The notes: a model not told the origin generated them from the sequence alone. A stretch of 64,000 bases of DNA from Pontibacter sp. HSC-36F09 (GCF_024171605.1 NZ_JALKAA010000002.1:310001-374000); one strand, 5' to 3'. Shown: positions 1 through 8,595, counted from the first letter of the stretch. Numbers and translations are program-made.

Positions 1-493
1 CATCATCCTCACGATCATTCCCGATTTCAGTGAGCACCTAGGCATTCAGAACAAAGGCCTCTTCTTTACCAGCTTCACGCTTTCCTCACTGGCGATCCGT
101 TTTCTGGCCGGCCGGGCCTCCGATAAGTTTGGCCGCATTCGGGTGCTCAAGGTCAGTTCGGGGATGCTGGTAGTCGCGATGGGATTGATTGGCGGGGCTG
201 ACACGGCGACAGAACTGTTGCTAGCGGCGGCGGTGTTTGGCGTGGCAGTAGGCATGAACTCCCCCACTGTTTTCGCCTGGACCATCGACCTGAGTCACCC
301 GGAGCGCCGGGGACGGGCGATGGCCACTATGTACATTGCCATGGAGGCAGGTATAGGTTTCGGCGCCCTGGCCTCCGGCTGGATCTATGCTAACGACCCC
401 TCCCGGTTCAGCCTGGTATTCTGGACAGGCGGCGTGTTTGCCCTGCTCGGGTTCCTATACCTCAATTTGGTAGTGAAAGACCAGAAAAAGTAA
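1..493 (+). CDS. MFS transporter, C-terminal part (5' end outside window)
   Basis: The frame is open from base 2 with no start codon needed, so the gene begins upstream of the window. About 163 residues remain. The stretch GRASDKFGRIRVL near residues 40-52 fits the conserved major-facilitator loop motif (G-x-x-x-D-x-x-G-R). It is followed by several hydrophobic segments (for example LLVVAMGLIGGA and VFWTGGVFALLGFLYL) and a short charged tail, VVKDQKK. The family moves small solutes across the inner membrane by proton-coupled transport. The substrate cannot be told from this half. A rho-independent terminator follows at 540-573. Confidence 0.85.
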   Translation, partial: IILTIIPDFSEHLGIQNKGLFFTSFTLSSLAIRFLAGRASDKFGRIRVLKVSSGMLVVAMGLIGGADTATELLLAAAVFGVAVGMNSPTVFAWTIDLSHPERRGRAMATMYIAMEAGIGFGALASGWIYANDPSRFSLVFWTGGVFALLGFLYLNLVVKDQKK

Positions 494-539
494 ATGGGTT
501 ATCATTTTGTAGGTATAGCTTACACCTACTGTATAAGGT

Positions 540-573
540 AGAGGCCTCTCACCAAAGGAGGTCTCTTTTTTTT
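540..573 (+). terminator. Rho-independent terminator after the MFS gene
   Basis: A 9-bp stem (540-548 with 558-566, one G-T pair) around a 9-nt loop is followed by eight T residues. It closes the transporter transcript and separates it from cysE. Confidence 0.8.
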
Positions 574-701
574 GTGCCGCCAAATCACTGGCGACAATAT
601 TTCATGCAAGAGGTAGACAGAGGGTATTGCTTGGCCGTATAGCTATCTGTTGTGTAGACTGCAATAAAACTTTTGCCAGGACGAGTTGTTTCACCATCAT
701 C

Positions 702-1544
702 ATGACCGCAATCAGCCAAGCTTTTATTGATCATCTGACAGCTGTGCACCAGCAGTCCCGCCATGTAGTGCCCCATTCCATGAGCTGTGCCTTTCTGGAA
801 GGCGTGCTGCAGTTGCTCTTTCCATCGCTTTCAGAACGCTCTTTCAGCTCCCGATCCGAAGTAGAAGCCTATGCGATGTTGTTGCACTCCGATCTGGAGA
901 AGATACTGTTCAGAATAGAAGAGCGCCTTCCCGGTAAACCCCACGAGATAGCGGACGCCTACTTTGAAGCACTGCCTGGCCTGCAGCAGCAGCTCAACGA
1001 CGACGCTGCTGCCATCGAGGCAGGCGATCCGGCCGCTGTAAACGTAGACGAGGTGATCCGGACTTATACCGGCTTTTTCGCCGTGGCCGTATACAGGCTG
1101 GCGCATCAGTTTTGCCGCATGGGTGTGCCCCTTCTACCGCGCGTGCTCGCTACCTACGCGCATACCAGAACAGGCATAGACATCCATCCTAGAGCCAACA
1201 TAGGCGCCCGCTTCTGCATAGACCACGGCACCGGCATCGTGATCGGGGAGACGGCCGATATCGGAAACAATGTGAAGATATACCAGGGAGTGACGCTGGG
1301 AGCGCTCAGTGTCGAAAAATCTATGGCCAATGTGAAGCGGCACCCGACCATTGAGGACAATGTGATCATCTATGCCGGCGCCACCATATTGGGCGGCAAG
1401 ACGGTGGTGGGACACGACAGCATCATTGGAGGAAATGTATGGCTGACCGAAAGTGTGCCCTCTTTTGCCAGGGTATATCACCGTCCGCAGATAAAAGTGA
1501 GTTATTATGAAGATAGAACTGATGTTCTGAATTTTTCAATCTAA
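702..1544 (+). CDS. cysE: Serine O-acetyltransferase
   Basis: Transfers acetyl from acetyl-CoA to L-serine to give O-acetylserine, the substrate of the cysteine synthase encoded 12 bases downstream. The protein is 280 aa, with a helical N-terminal half and a left-handed beta-helix of hexapeptide repeats from about residue 160 (IDIHPRANIGARFCI and on). DHGTGIVIGETADIG at about 174-188 is the serine acetyltransferase signature and holds the catalytic His. A longer open frame reaches back to 627, but its extra 25 residues are Cys-rich and unlike the family, so I start at ATG 702. No Shine-Dalgarno sequence is visible, as is usual in Bacteroidota. Confidence 0.92.
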   Translation: MTAISQAFIDHLTAVHQQSRHVVPHSMSCAFLEGVLQLLFPSLSERSFSSRSEVEAYAMLLHSDLEKILFRIEERLPGKPHEIADAYFEALPGLQQQLNDDAAAIEAGDPAAVNVDEVIRTYTGFFAVAVYRLAHQFCRMGVPLLPRVLATYAHTRTGIDIHPRANIGARFCIDHGTGIVIGETADIGNNVKIYQGVTLGALSVEKSMANVKRHPTIEDNVIIYAGATILGGKTVVGHDSIIGGNVWLTESVPSFARVYHRPQIKVSYYEDRTDVLNFSI

Positions 1545-1556
1545 AAAGATACGCAT

Positions 1557-2474
1557 ATGAAAGCGCATAGCATACTGGAAACCATAGGCAGAACGCCCCA
1601 TGTAAAGATCAACCGCATGTTTAAAGACAAAGCGGAAGTGTGGATGAAACTGGAGCGCGCAAATCCGGGCGGCAGCATCAAAGACCGCATCGCCCTGGCC
1701 ATGATCGAAGACGCTGAGACAAAGGGCATTCTTAAAAAGGAAAGCGTGATCATTGAGCCAACCTCCGGCAACACCGGCGTGGGACTGGCTATGGTTGCCG
1801 CTGTAAAAGGCTATCACCTCATCCTTGTAATGCCGGAGTCTATGTCCATAGAGCGGCGCAGGCTGATGACGGCCTATGGAGCCAAGCTGGAACTGACACC
1901 ACGCGAAAAGGGCATGAAAGGTGCCATTGAGCGTGCCCGCGAAATGCTCGAAGAACACGACTCCTCCTGGATGCCCATGCAGTTTGACAACGAGGCCAAC
2001 ACGCAGGTCCACATCGAAACCACAGCGCAGGAGATTCTGGCTGATTTCCCGGAAGGATTCGATTACCTGATCACCGGGGTGGGTACCGGCGGGCATATAA
2101 CAGGTGTAGCCAAGGTGCTGAAGCGGCATTTTCCTAACCTAAAGGTATACGCGGTGGAACCTTCCGCCTCGCCGGTACTGAGCGGCGGTCAGCCGGGGCC
2201 GCACCCAATACAAGGTATAGGCGCCGGGTTTGTACCCGTTATCATGGATACCAGCCTGCTGGATGGCGTGGTGCAGGTGGCAGCCGACGATGCCTACGAC
2301 TATGCCAGACGAGCAGCTATGGAAGAAGGGATATTTGTGGGCGTGTCGTCGGGCGCGTCTTTGGCGGCTGTGCAGCAGAAGCTGGACGAAGAGATTCCGG
2401 ATGGGGCACGGGTACTGACCTTCTGCTACGACACGGGCGAGCGCTATTTATCGGTAGAGGGGCTTTTTGTGTAG
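1557..2474 (+). CDS. cysM: Cysteine synthase (O-acetylserine sulfhydrylase)
   Basis: PLP enzyme that makes cysteine from O-acetylserine and sulfide. The 305-aa protein matches the family length. It has the PLP lysine in NPGGSIKDR (K42), the substrate loop SGNTG (70-74) and the phosphate-binding GTGGHITG stretch near 175-182. It lies 12 bases after cysE on the same strand, so the two probably form a cysteine operon. CysK and CysM subtypes cannot be separated by eye; the symbol is a best guess. A shared terminator follows at 2486-2528. Confidence 0.9.
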   Translation: MKAHSILETIGRTPHVKINRMFKDKAEVWMKLERANPGGSIKDRIALAMIEDAETKGILKKESVIIEPTSGNTGVGLAMVAAVKGYHLILVMPESMSIERRRLMTAYGAKLELTPREKGMKGAIERAREMLEEHDSSWMPMQFDNEANTQVHIETTAQEILADFPEGFDYLITGVGTGGHITGVAKVLKRHFPNLKVYAVEPSASPVLSGGQPGPHPIQGIGAGFVPVIMDTSLLDGVVQVAADDAYDYARRAAMEEGIFVGVSSGASLAAVQQKLDEEIPDGARVLTFCYDTGERYLSVEGLFV

Positions 2475-2485
2475 GGTATACTTCT

Positions 2486-2528
2486 AAAAAGCGCTGCCTG
2501 CTGCATTCTGCAACAGGCAGCGCTTTTT
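2486..2528. terminator. Bidirectional terminator between cysM and the DUF2267 gene
   Basis: A perfect 15-bp inverted repeat (2486-2500 with 2514-2528) is flanked by A-run and T-run on the two sides. It sits between convergent genes and can serve both strands. Confidence 0.85.
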
Positions 2529-2532
2529 CTAT

Positions 2533-2967
2533 TTAGGCAGCCAGTAGTTCCTGGATGTCCTCGTTCAGTGATTCTTTCACTTTCTGCAGCTGGCCATCGG
2601 TCATGGTGCGTTGCAGGGCCTGGAACACAGCCCGGAAAGCCGCCGTGATTTCTTCGTCCTGCTGAAAATCATTGTCTGCGGCAAAAGCGTTTTTGTTTCG
2701 GATGTAATTGATCCAGTCGTTTGCATCCCGGATTTTCACAGGTACCTTATTCAGGTCATACTGATCAAAGTAGACACCTTTCCAGAAAACGGGAAGCTGG
2801 GCAGCGAATTGTATGGCATCGTTTACAGGCATTCTATCCCGTACAGATTGCAGCACAGCCCTGAAAATACGGCCGGCCTTGTTAAGATCCTCCGTCTGTA
2901 ACTCTGCTGCTACATCCTTCAGCAGCAATGCAGCGTCCTTGGTACTGTCTTCAAAAATAAATGGCAT
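2533..2967 (-). CDS. DUF2267 domain protein
   Basis: A 144-aa soluble helical protein. The central pattern RAVLQSVRDRMPVNDAIQF followed by AAQLPVFWKGVYFDQY matches DUF2267 (a family of about 130-150 aa found in many soil bacteria), and the whole protein is this one domain. The molecular role is not known. Unusually for this window, a good Shine-Dalgarno-like GGGAGGA stands just upstream of the ATG at 2967. Upstream again, at 3029-3054, is a hairpin made of two copies of the genome's AGGTATA heptamer. Confidence 0.75.
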   Translation of the reverse strand: MPFIFEDSTKDAALLLKDVAAELQTEDLNKAGRIFRAVLQSVRDRMPVNDAIQFAAQLPVFWKGVYFDQYDLNKVPVKIRDANDWINYIRNKNAFAADNDFQQDEEITAAFRAVFQALQRTMTDGQLQKVKESLNEDIQELLAA

Positions 2968-3028
2968 TGATCCTCCCTTCTTTAAGCGTTACGTCCTATA
3001 TGTTACGGGCAGTAGGGGGGCATGTTCC

Positions 3029-3054
3029 GTTATACCTGTTTTCTCAGGTATAAC
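3029..3054. repeat. Inverted pair of the AGGTATA heptamer
   Basis: GTTATACCTG, six bases, CAGGTATAAC form a perfect 10-bp stem. It lies in the 274-bp gap between the divergent DUF2267 and SIR2-like genes. No other gene or RNA is visible in that gap. Confidence 0.7.
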
Positions 3055-3241
3055 TGTTCAGGATGTACAAGTATAAAAGAACGAATCGCTGCATCGTTAT
3101 AATCAACTACTGAATGATTCAATCGGAGTCTTAGGAGCATAAAATATGTAATTCTCTGAAACAGAATTATGTTAAGAAAATTATAGTGGATTTAGTATAA
3201 AATAATCTATATATTGTACCGGCAAAGATGTATCACATAGT

Positions 3242-4969
3242 ATGAATACGCAAGTCTCCTCGGTAGCACATTCGATTTTCAACAACAAAGGCGCATTTGC
3301 GTTGTTGCTCGGCTCTGGAGTGGCCGGAAGTGCTGGTATACCTGGCGATAAGGAAATAGCCTCTGATCTGATCAGGCAGATAGCTGTTCTGGAAAATGCG
3401 AAGTGTGAGCCGAATCCGGAGAAGTGGTTTTTTGAGCGGTTTGGAGAAAAGCCGGGCTATGCAAGCCTGCTGGAGCCGCTTGCCAACACCGAGACGGAGC
3501 GGCACAATCTGTTGCGAAGGTACTTCGAGCCCAGTGAGGCCGAGTTGGAGCAAGGGCTAAAAAAACCAACGTCTGCTCATCAAACAATTGCCCGTCTGGT
3601 CAGCAAAGGTTATGTACGGGTTATCCTGACGACTTCCCTGGACAGGCTGATGGAAAACGCCCTGAGGTGCATCGGCATAGAGCCTGTGGTGATCAGTAGC
3701 CCCAGCCATATCGTTAACGCCCTGCCAATCGTGCATGCCCGCGTTACAGTCATCAAGATTAACGGAGACTACATTGATTCCAGCTTCCTGAATATAAAGA
3801 GCGAGGCAGACAAGTATGAGGAACGCCTTTCGGAGCTGCTGCGCTATGTGTCGGATAACTTTGGACTGATCACCTGCGGCTGGTCAGCCGAAAGTGACCG
3901 TGTGCTGAAAGAGGCGCTGGAGACTTCCAACAAGTTCAGGTTTTCCAATTACTTCACTTACTCAGACCAGCTCGGAAATGAACTGGAGGAACTGGCCTAC
4001 ATCAGACGGGGAAAGGCTGTAAATGTGACGAACCCCGACTTGTTTTTCAAAGAACTGCAGGAGAAAGTGGAGACCCTTGAAAGTGCCAGGCCGTCTAACC
4101 TTTCAAAATCACAGATGGCAGTAGTCAGCCTGAAGAAGTATATTGTGCAGGACGACCTGATCATATCGCTGCATGATCTGATCAGGGGCGAGGCAGATCG
4201 GCTAAATGATAACTTTAATGCACTGCCGGTTAGCGGTATACCTGCTAAAGAAGAAATAAAGGCGCGGGTAAATTACTACTTCCATCAGTGCAATACGCTG
4301 AGCGGACTGTTTGTGAACGGCGTTTATTGGGGCAGAGAACAGCACCATTCCATCTGGCTCAATAGCCTGGCCTGTTTTACGTCCGAAAAAGATCGGGAAG
4401 GGGACGGTGGCGTATGGCATGACCTGGAAACGCTGCCTGGCCTCATTTTCCTCTATAGCATTGGACTTGCCAGTGTCCTGAAGAAAGATTACAGGTTACT
4501 GTCGAAGATGTTTTCCATGACAGCGCACGTCAGGTATGGGGAGGCACCTATTCTGGATCACGTCCATGTTGCGAAGGTACTCGATTATGACACGTTGCGG
4601 GAAGCGATGGGAAACAGGCAGCTGGTGCCTATGTCTGAATTGCTGTTCTCAGAGTTGAAGCCAATCTTCAGCTCCTTTCTTCCACACGATAGAGATTATG
4701 AAAACCTGTTCGACAGGTTCGAATACCTGCTGGCTTTGTCGCATACCAAGATAATGGGTAAAGGCAGGACTCCTGTCGGCCGGTTTGGGTATAGAGTGAA
4801 ACAAAACGGCATCAAGCACCCCTTCGAACAAATCGCTACTGAGCTAGGAAACCACACGGAAGGCAACAGCCTGTTCTCGCCCTCCTTATTCGTCGATATC
4901 ACTGACCTCAAGCACACCGAGAAGAAATTCAAAGAATATTTTGATAAGCTTTCGGGGTATTATTTTTAG
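3242..4969 (+). CDS. SIR2-like domain protein, catalytic residues substituted
   Basis: A 575-aa protein with an N-terminal SIR2-like (sirtuin/NADase fold) domain to about residue 270. Visible motifs are the nucleotide loop LLLGSGVAGSAGIP (21-34), ILTTSLDRLMENAL (128-141), KINGDYIDSS (172-181) and CGWSAESDRVL (212-222). In my knowledge of this family the second and third motifs usually read TTNFDRL and KLHGDYLD. Here the Asn is Ser132 and the His is Asn174, so NAD cleavage is doubtful. The remaining 300 residues match nothing I recognise. SIR2-like proteins of this kind are frequent antiphage effectors. It stands alone beside a tRNA integration site, which suggests a defence-type role, but that is inference. 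Confidence 0.75.
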   Translation: MNTQVSSVAHSIFNNKGAFALLLGSGVAGSAGIPGDKEIASDLIRQIAVLENAKCEPNPEKWFFERFGEKPGYASLLEPLANTETERHNLLRRYFEPSEAELEQGLKKPTSAHQTIARLVSKGYVRVILTTSLDRLMENALRCIGIEPVVISSPSHIVNALPIVHARVTVIKINGDYIDSSFLNIKSEADKYEERLSELLRYVSDNFGLITCGWSAESDRVLKEALETSNKFRFSNYFTYSDQLGNELEELAYIRRGKAVNVTNPDLFFKELQEKVETLESARPSNLSKSQMAVVSLKKYIVQDDLIISLHDLIRGEADRLNDNFNALPVSGIPAKEEIKARVNYYFHQCNTLSGLFVNGVYWGREQHHSIWLNSLACFTSEKDREGDGGVWHDLETLPGLIFLYSIGLASVLKKDYRLLSKMFSMTAHVRYGEAPILDHVHVAKVLDYDTLREAMGNRQLVPMSELLFSELKPIFSSFLPHDRDYENLFDRFEYLLALSHTKIMGKGRTPVGRFGYRVKQNGIKHPFEQIATELGNHTEGNSLFSPSLFVDITDLKHTEKKFKEYFDKLSGYYF

Positions 4970-5198
4970 GGAGCGGAGCCAACTTGTAGGTTAAGTTTAC
5001 TTTCCATTGATTTATCTTGTATTAACCATTGAGAGACAAGTAAGGTGAGCCTCCTTTACAGTGTATAACCGCAATCTATCATAACATTAAAAAATATAAA
5101 TAAAAAATCCCAAGTATATGTACCACAAGCGCCAATAAGCATAGTATAGATTTCCATACAGGGCGATTGCTTAGTAGCAAAAAGAAAAGAATTGGGGG

Positions 5199-5318
5199 AG
5201 TTGTATGTACTTTTGTGTGAACCTCAAAGAAAAAGCCCCTACGTTTTTGACGTAAGGGCTTGATAAGGAGAGTGGAGAATATCGGAGTCGAACCGATGAC
5301 CTCTTGCATGCCATGCAA
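5199..5318. repeat. Left copy of the att direct repeat (attL and old tRNA 3' end)
   Basis: About 120 bp that align with 13934-14054 at roughly 90 percent identity. The last 47 bp (5272-5318) are identical and cover the tRNA-Ala sequence from the anticodon arm to the 3' end. The diverged part holds the tRNA terminator hairpin. After base 5318 the tRNA sequence is lost, so this is a remnant and not a working tRNA. Confidence 0.9.
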
Positions 5319-5440
5319 AACGGTTTGTATTTCTTATGTATTCATGCTTTTGTGTTTGGTTTATAAACTATTGATAATTAGTTAATAAAGCATAAAAATA
5401 CTTTACATACCGTTTCTTTAATTTTCATTCATTCTTTATA

Positions 5441-5483
5441 TTTGTGTGTACCTTTGTGTGACCCCCCCCAGAGTACACACAAA
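5441..5483. repeat. Direct and inverted GTGTGTAC repeats at the element's left end
   Basis: TTTGTGTGTACCTTTGTGTG starts at 5441. A near-copy with a C-run after it lies just inside the right end (13936-13961) and a diverged copy lies in the left flank (5201-5224). The first 11 bases also return as an inverted copy at 5473-5483. This arrangement next to the integrase suggests recombinase arm sites or an operator for the integrase gene. The copies also contain TACCTTTG or TACTTTTG, which match the Bacteroidota -7 box, so a promoter function is possible. Confidence 0.5.
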
Positions 5484-5499
5484 CTAACCCGAATGAAGT

Positions 5500-6726
5500 A
5501 TGTTTGATTTTTCCGAAAGTGGCGTTACGCTAACCACCCTGCTTGAAACCCGCAAGGCCAATGCAGATGGTGCATGCCCTGTTAAAGTACGAGTGACCCA
5601 CCAACGCCAAAGGGCTTATTACTCCACAGGCAAACGGCTAACCGTTGAAGAATGGGATAAGCTGCCAACCACTAAGGCGAAAGAACTCAAAGCGATTCGG
5701 GAATCAATACAGAAGTTCGCAAAGGAGTTTGAAGCTACCGTTATACAGCTTATCCGGAGAGATGAATTTAGCATAGACAATCTGCAAGCCCAGTTGAGCA
5801 AAGGGCAGGGGAGTACCCTAAATGCGGCTTTTACAGCCCGTATTTCTGAATTAAAGGAGATGGGCAAAGTGAGTACTTCAGATTGGTATAAGTACACACT
5901 GAAGAGTATAGAGGGATACAAGAGTAAGAAGATAGAGTTTAAACAAGTTACAGTTGATTGGCTACGCAGGTACGAACAGCACTTATTAGACCAGGGCAAG
6001 AGCTACACAACTATTTCAATGTACATGAGGGCGTTGCAGGTTGTCATGAATGACGCAAAGACAGCAGGCATTGTCAAACCCGCTCAACACCCATTTGGTA
6101 AAGGCCGCTATGAGATTCCACAGCATGCAGGCCGAAACATTGCCCTAACCCTAAGCGACATAAAGAAGATTGTTCAGTATGAGTGCGAAACCGACACGGT
6201 AGAGAAATGCCGTGACCTTTGGTTTTTTTCCTACCTATGCAACGGGGCAAACATTACTGATATCTGCAAACTCAAATACGCCAATATCCGAAATGGGGAG
6301 GTATGTTTCTACCGACAAAAGACGTTGGCAAAGGCGAAGAAAAAGAAGTTGATTCATGCCACCTTGCTACCAGAGATGCAGGCAATCATAGACCGTTGGG
6401 GCAATCTTGAAGAGAGCCCCGAAACCTTTGTATTTCCAATCCTGCAAGGCGAAGAAAGCCCCGAACTTGAAAGAACCAAGATTAAGAACATCACAAAGTT
6501 GATGAATACTAAACTAAAGGTTATCGGTAAAAAGGTTGGCATACCCACAATCAGTACCTACACAGCTCGACATAGCTACGCCACAGTATTAAAACGGTCT
6601 GGAGCTAACATAGCCTTTATTTCAGAGAGTTTAGGGCATAACGACCTAAAGACAACCGAAAACTATTTAGCATCCTTTGAGCAGGAAGAGCGGGTTAAGA
6701 ATGCTGCATTTCTCACTAACTTCTAA
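5500..6726 (+). CDS. int: Tyrosine-type site-specific integrase
   Basis: A 408-aa recombinase that would catalyse integration and excision at the tRNA-Ala core. The N-terminal arm-binding part (to about 100) and SAM-like core-binding domain (about 100-210) precede the catalytic domain. In that domain RHSYAT (357-362), LGH (378-380) and the nucleophile Tyr389 in TENYLASF are clear. The first catalytic Arg is not where most integrases have it: CNGANITDI places Asn251 there. Bacteroidota integrases such as IntDOT also lack this Arg, so the enzyme is probably active. It lies 182 bases inside attL and reads into the element. Confidence 0.93.
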   Translation: MFDFSESGVTLTTLLETRKANADGACPVKVRVTHQRQRAYYSTGKRLTVEEWDKLPTTKAKELKAIRESIQKFAKEFEATVIQLIRRDEFSIDNLQAQLSKGQGSTLNAAFTARISELKEMGKVSTSDWYKYTLKSIEGYKSKKIEFKQVTVDWLRRYEQHLLDQGKSYTTISMYMRALQVVMNDAKTAGIVKPAQHPFGKGRYEIPQHAGRNIALTLSDIKKIVQYECETDTVEKCRDLWFFSYLCNGANITDICKLKYANIRNGEVCFYRQKTLAKAKKKKLIHATLLPEMQAIIDRWGNLEESPETFVFPILQGEESPELERTKIKNITKLMNTKLKVIGKKVGIPTISTYTARHSYATVLKRSGANIAFISESLGHNDLKTTENYLASFEQEERVKNAAFLTNF

Positions 6727-6741
6727 CCCACCCACATAGAG

Positions 6742-8130
6742 ATGAATCCGGAACAGTTAAAAGAGTTTGCTAAGGTTGCATACAAAGCATTAGAGCCACG
6801 CAGACAGATGGTTAAAGCCATGAAGGAATGCACAATGCCTTTGGAAGAAATTTATGATAGGGCTATGGAAGAAGCTGAATATTGGTTTGAAAGATTTAAA
6901 AGTGATTTAGACACCCAACTACAACGCTATCCGCTCAACAAAATTGAGATTCTTAGGGAATCTGCTAATAAGCTAAGGAAGGCAAAACCCTATAGTGCAT
7001 GGTTAGGAGATGGTATAGAGAATAGAGATGAGATATTAGGTTTTTTATTGCCCTATTACGGCCAATCAGATGATGGCTATACGATTTATAAGCAAATCAT
7101 AGAAACCTTTGATAGTAAATGGAGCCATGAGTATTTAGAACTTCTTACAAATAACGAGTTAAATTCAGATGTTGTTAAAAACTACAAGAGTAGGAGATCT
7201 ATAACGCATGTAGAAGATTTATTCAAGTTTCATGTTGGTGAACGCTACGCATGGAATAAGTATTTCGAAGCTAATGCTATACGTGTTGATGAGCTTAACA
7301 AGCAACTCCCAGAGCCTAAAACCTTTGCTGAAGCATGGGAGCAGTTCATTAATTATCATGCTCAAATGACCTTTGAATTAATGGCCGAAGATTTTTTAAG
7401 GAAGTACGGGGCTATTTCAGTTGGCCCTTTGGAAAGTGAGCTGAATGAGTTGTATGAGTTTATGGAAAAGGCCAAAACCACAGTACGGACTTCTAAAGCC
7501 TTTGCAAACGCTAATGCACTCTATGGGCCTAAACCAGACTTTACAAGTTGGGAAGAGGAATACATCAGGTTGGCTAATGGCTACTATAATGATAGTAGGT
7601 ATGAAGGATTAGCGCATACCCCTACGCCTAACGTGTACGGCAAATACTTTATGTTTAAAGATTGGTTAGAGATGCAACTCGACACCTTGCAAGACAAGGT
7701 CGCCATAAAGCCAGACACGAGGTATACCACCCAGGAACAAGAGCCCAAAACAGAAAATAGCAAATCTTACTTAGAGCCAGAAAGGTTGGTTATGCTTTAT
7801 ACCAAGTTTAATGGTGAGCTATGGGAAAGTGTAAGCGTTGGCGAATTCCTTAGCGTTTTTACCTATGCTTCAAAACACACGCTAACAATAAAGAATGGTA
7901 AAAGAGAATTAGTTTGCGGATTACTTAAGCGAATGTACGATTATAGCGAAAGAGATCAGTACATGAAAGACTGGGTTAAACCTTTGCTCGAAAAACTCCA
8001 TTTAAAGAAAAGTACCTTTGATGGAATCGATAGTAAACTGTTTAATAATGAGCAAAAAAGCAGGGCACAAAAAACATTCCTGCAAGACCTAAAAAGCATT
8101 TTGCCAACAAAAGCAAACCCGACTTACTAA
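6742..8130 (+). CDS. Element-borne protein of unknown function (462 aa)
   Basis: I do not recognise this protein. It is acidic and mostly helical, rich in Glu, Lys, Tyr and Trp, with no signal peptide or membrane segment. The last third (about 340-450, starting LEPERLVMLYTKF) looks like a separate helical domain, set off by a Gln/Glu/Lys-rich linker near 325-340. It starts 15 bases after the integrase stop, so it is probably cotranscribed with it. Proteins of similar size often follow integrases in Bacteroidota elements, but no function is known to me. The coding sequence is AT-rich compared with the chromosome. Confidence 0.75.
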   Translation: MNPEQLKEFAKVAYKALEPRRQMVKAMKECTMPLEEIYDRAMEEAEYWFERFKSDLDTQLQRYPLNKIEILRESANKLRKAKPYSAWLGDGIENRDEILGFLLPYYGQSDDGYTIYKQIIETFDSKWSHEYLELLTNNELNSDVVKNYKSRRSITHVEDLFKFHVGERYAWNKYFEANAIRVDELNKQLPEPKTFAEAWEQFINYHAQMTFELMAEDFLRKYGAISVGPLESELNELYEFMEKAKTTVRTSKAFANANALYGPKPDFTSWEEEYIRLANGYYNDSRYEGLAHTPTPNVYGKYFMFKDWLEMQLDTLQDKVAIKPDTRYTTQEQEPKTENSKSYLEPERLVMLYTKFNGELWESVSVGEFLSVFTYASKHTLTIKNGKRELVCGLLKRMYDYSERDQYMKDWVKPLLEKLHLKKSTFDGIDSKLFNNEQKSRAQKTFLQDLKSILPTKANPTY

Positions 8131-8214
8131 TAACTTACTAAGTTTTTTGCTGTTAGTATCTAACATGCTGTAATTCAGTATAATAAATGTAAATCAGATG
8201 CAATAGCTTACTAA
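8123..8214. promoter_or_regulatory. Three direct CTTACTAA repeats upstream of the AlpA-like gene
   Basis: Exact CTTACTAA octamers at 8123-8130, 8134-8141 and 8207-8214 lie in and just before the short gap ahead of the HTH gene at 8266. The first two are 11 bases apart centre to centre, about one helical turn. This is what a repressor or excisionase operator looks like. The binding protein is not known. Confidence 0.4.
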
Positions 8215-8265
8215 AAAGCTCGCTAATTCCATAGTGTACTTTGTTGTAAATCAATCAAGTACATT

Positions 8266-8592
8266 ATGGAACTGATAGTAACAACAGCAGATCAGCTATC
8301 AACTCTAATTCAGAGAGCAGTAGCCAGGGCAATAGCCCCAACATCAACACCCACCCCCAAGCCCGACCGATGCACACTTGATGAAGCATTGGAGATCACA
8401 GGGCTAAGCAAGTCTAAACTTTACAAGCTAACATCATTAGATGAGATACCCCATAGGCACTATGGGAGCAGGCTTGTATTTAGCCGGAAAGAACTCGCTG
8501 AATGGGTAGAAGAACAAACAGTTGAGAAGCATGCAGACGATGCCACAACGGTATTAGCCGCTTCTGCCAGACGCAAACAAAGAAGGGGGTAA
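8266..8592 (+). CDS. AlpA/excisionase-like helix-turn-helix protein
   Basis: A 108-aa protein. Residues about 40-90 form a MerR-like HTH_17 domain (LDEALEITGLSKSKLYKL, then PHRHYGSRLVFSRKELAEW), the typical layout of AlpA and excisionase proteins. These bind DNA near their own promoter or the att site and control excision and replication of the element. A basic tail (SARRKQRRG) follows. It has its own 135-bp upstream gap with three CTTACTAA repeats, and heads a tight run of genes with 3- and 2-base spacings, so it probably also regulates the replication module. Confidence 0.85.
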   Translation: MELIVTTADQLSTLIQRAVARAIAPTSTPTPKPDRCTLDEALEITGLSKSKLYKLTSLDEIPHRHYGSRLVFSRKELAEWVEEQTVEKHADDATTVLAASARRKQRRG

Positions 8593-8595
8593 GCT

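Larger units (their letters stand above)
4970..5498. other. Gene-free junction holding the left attachment site
   Basis: No convincing gene. It contains the chromosomal tRNA-Ala 3' remnant with its old terminator hairpin (5233-5261), the attL core (5272-5318) and, next to the integrase, a GTGTGTAC-rich direct and inverted repeat cluster (5441-5483). A 79-codon minus-strand frame at 5079-5318 is an artefact overlapping these sites. Confidence 0.7.

Noticed and set aside
627..701. N-terminal extension of cysE
   Set aside because: Extra residues are Cys-rich and unlike the family; ATG 702 gives the normal start.
5079..5318. 79-codon minus-strand frame over the left junction
   Set aside because: It runs through the tRNA remnant, the att core and the terminator hairpin; composition is not protein-like.
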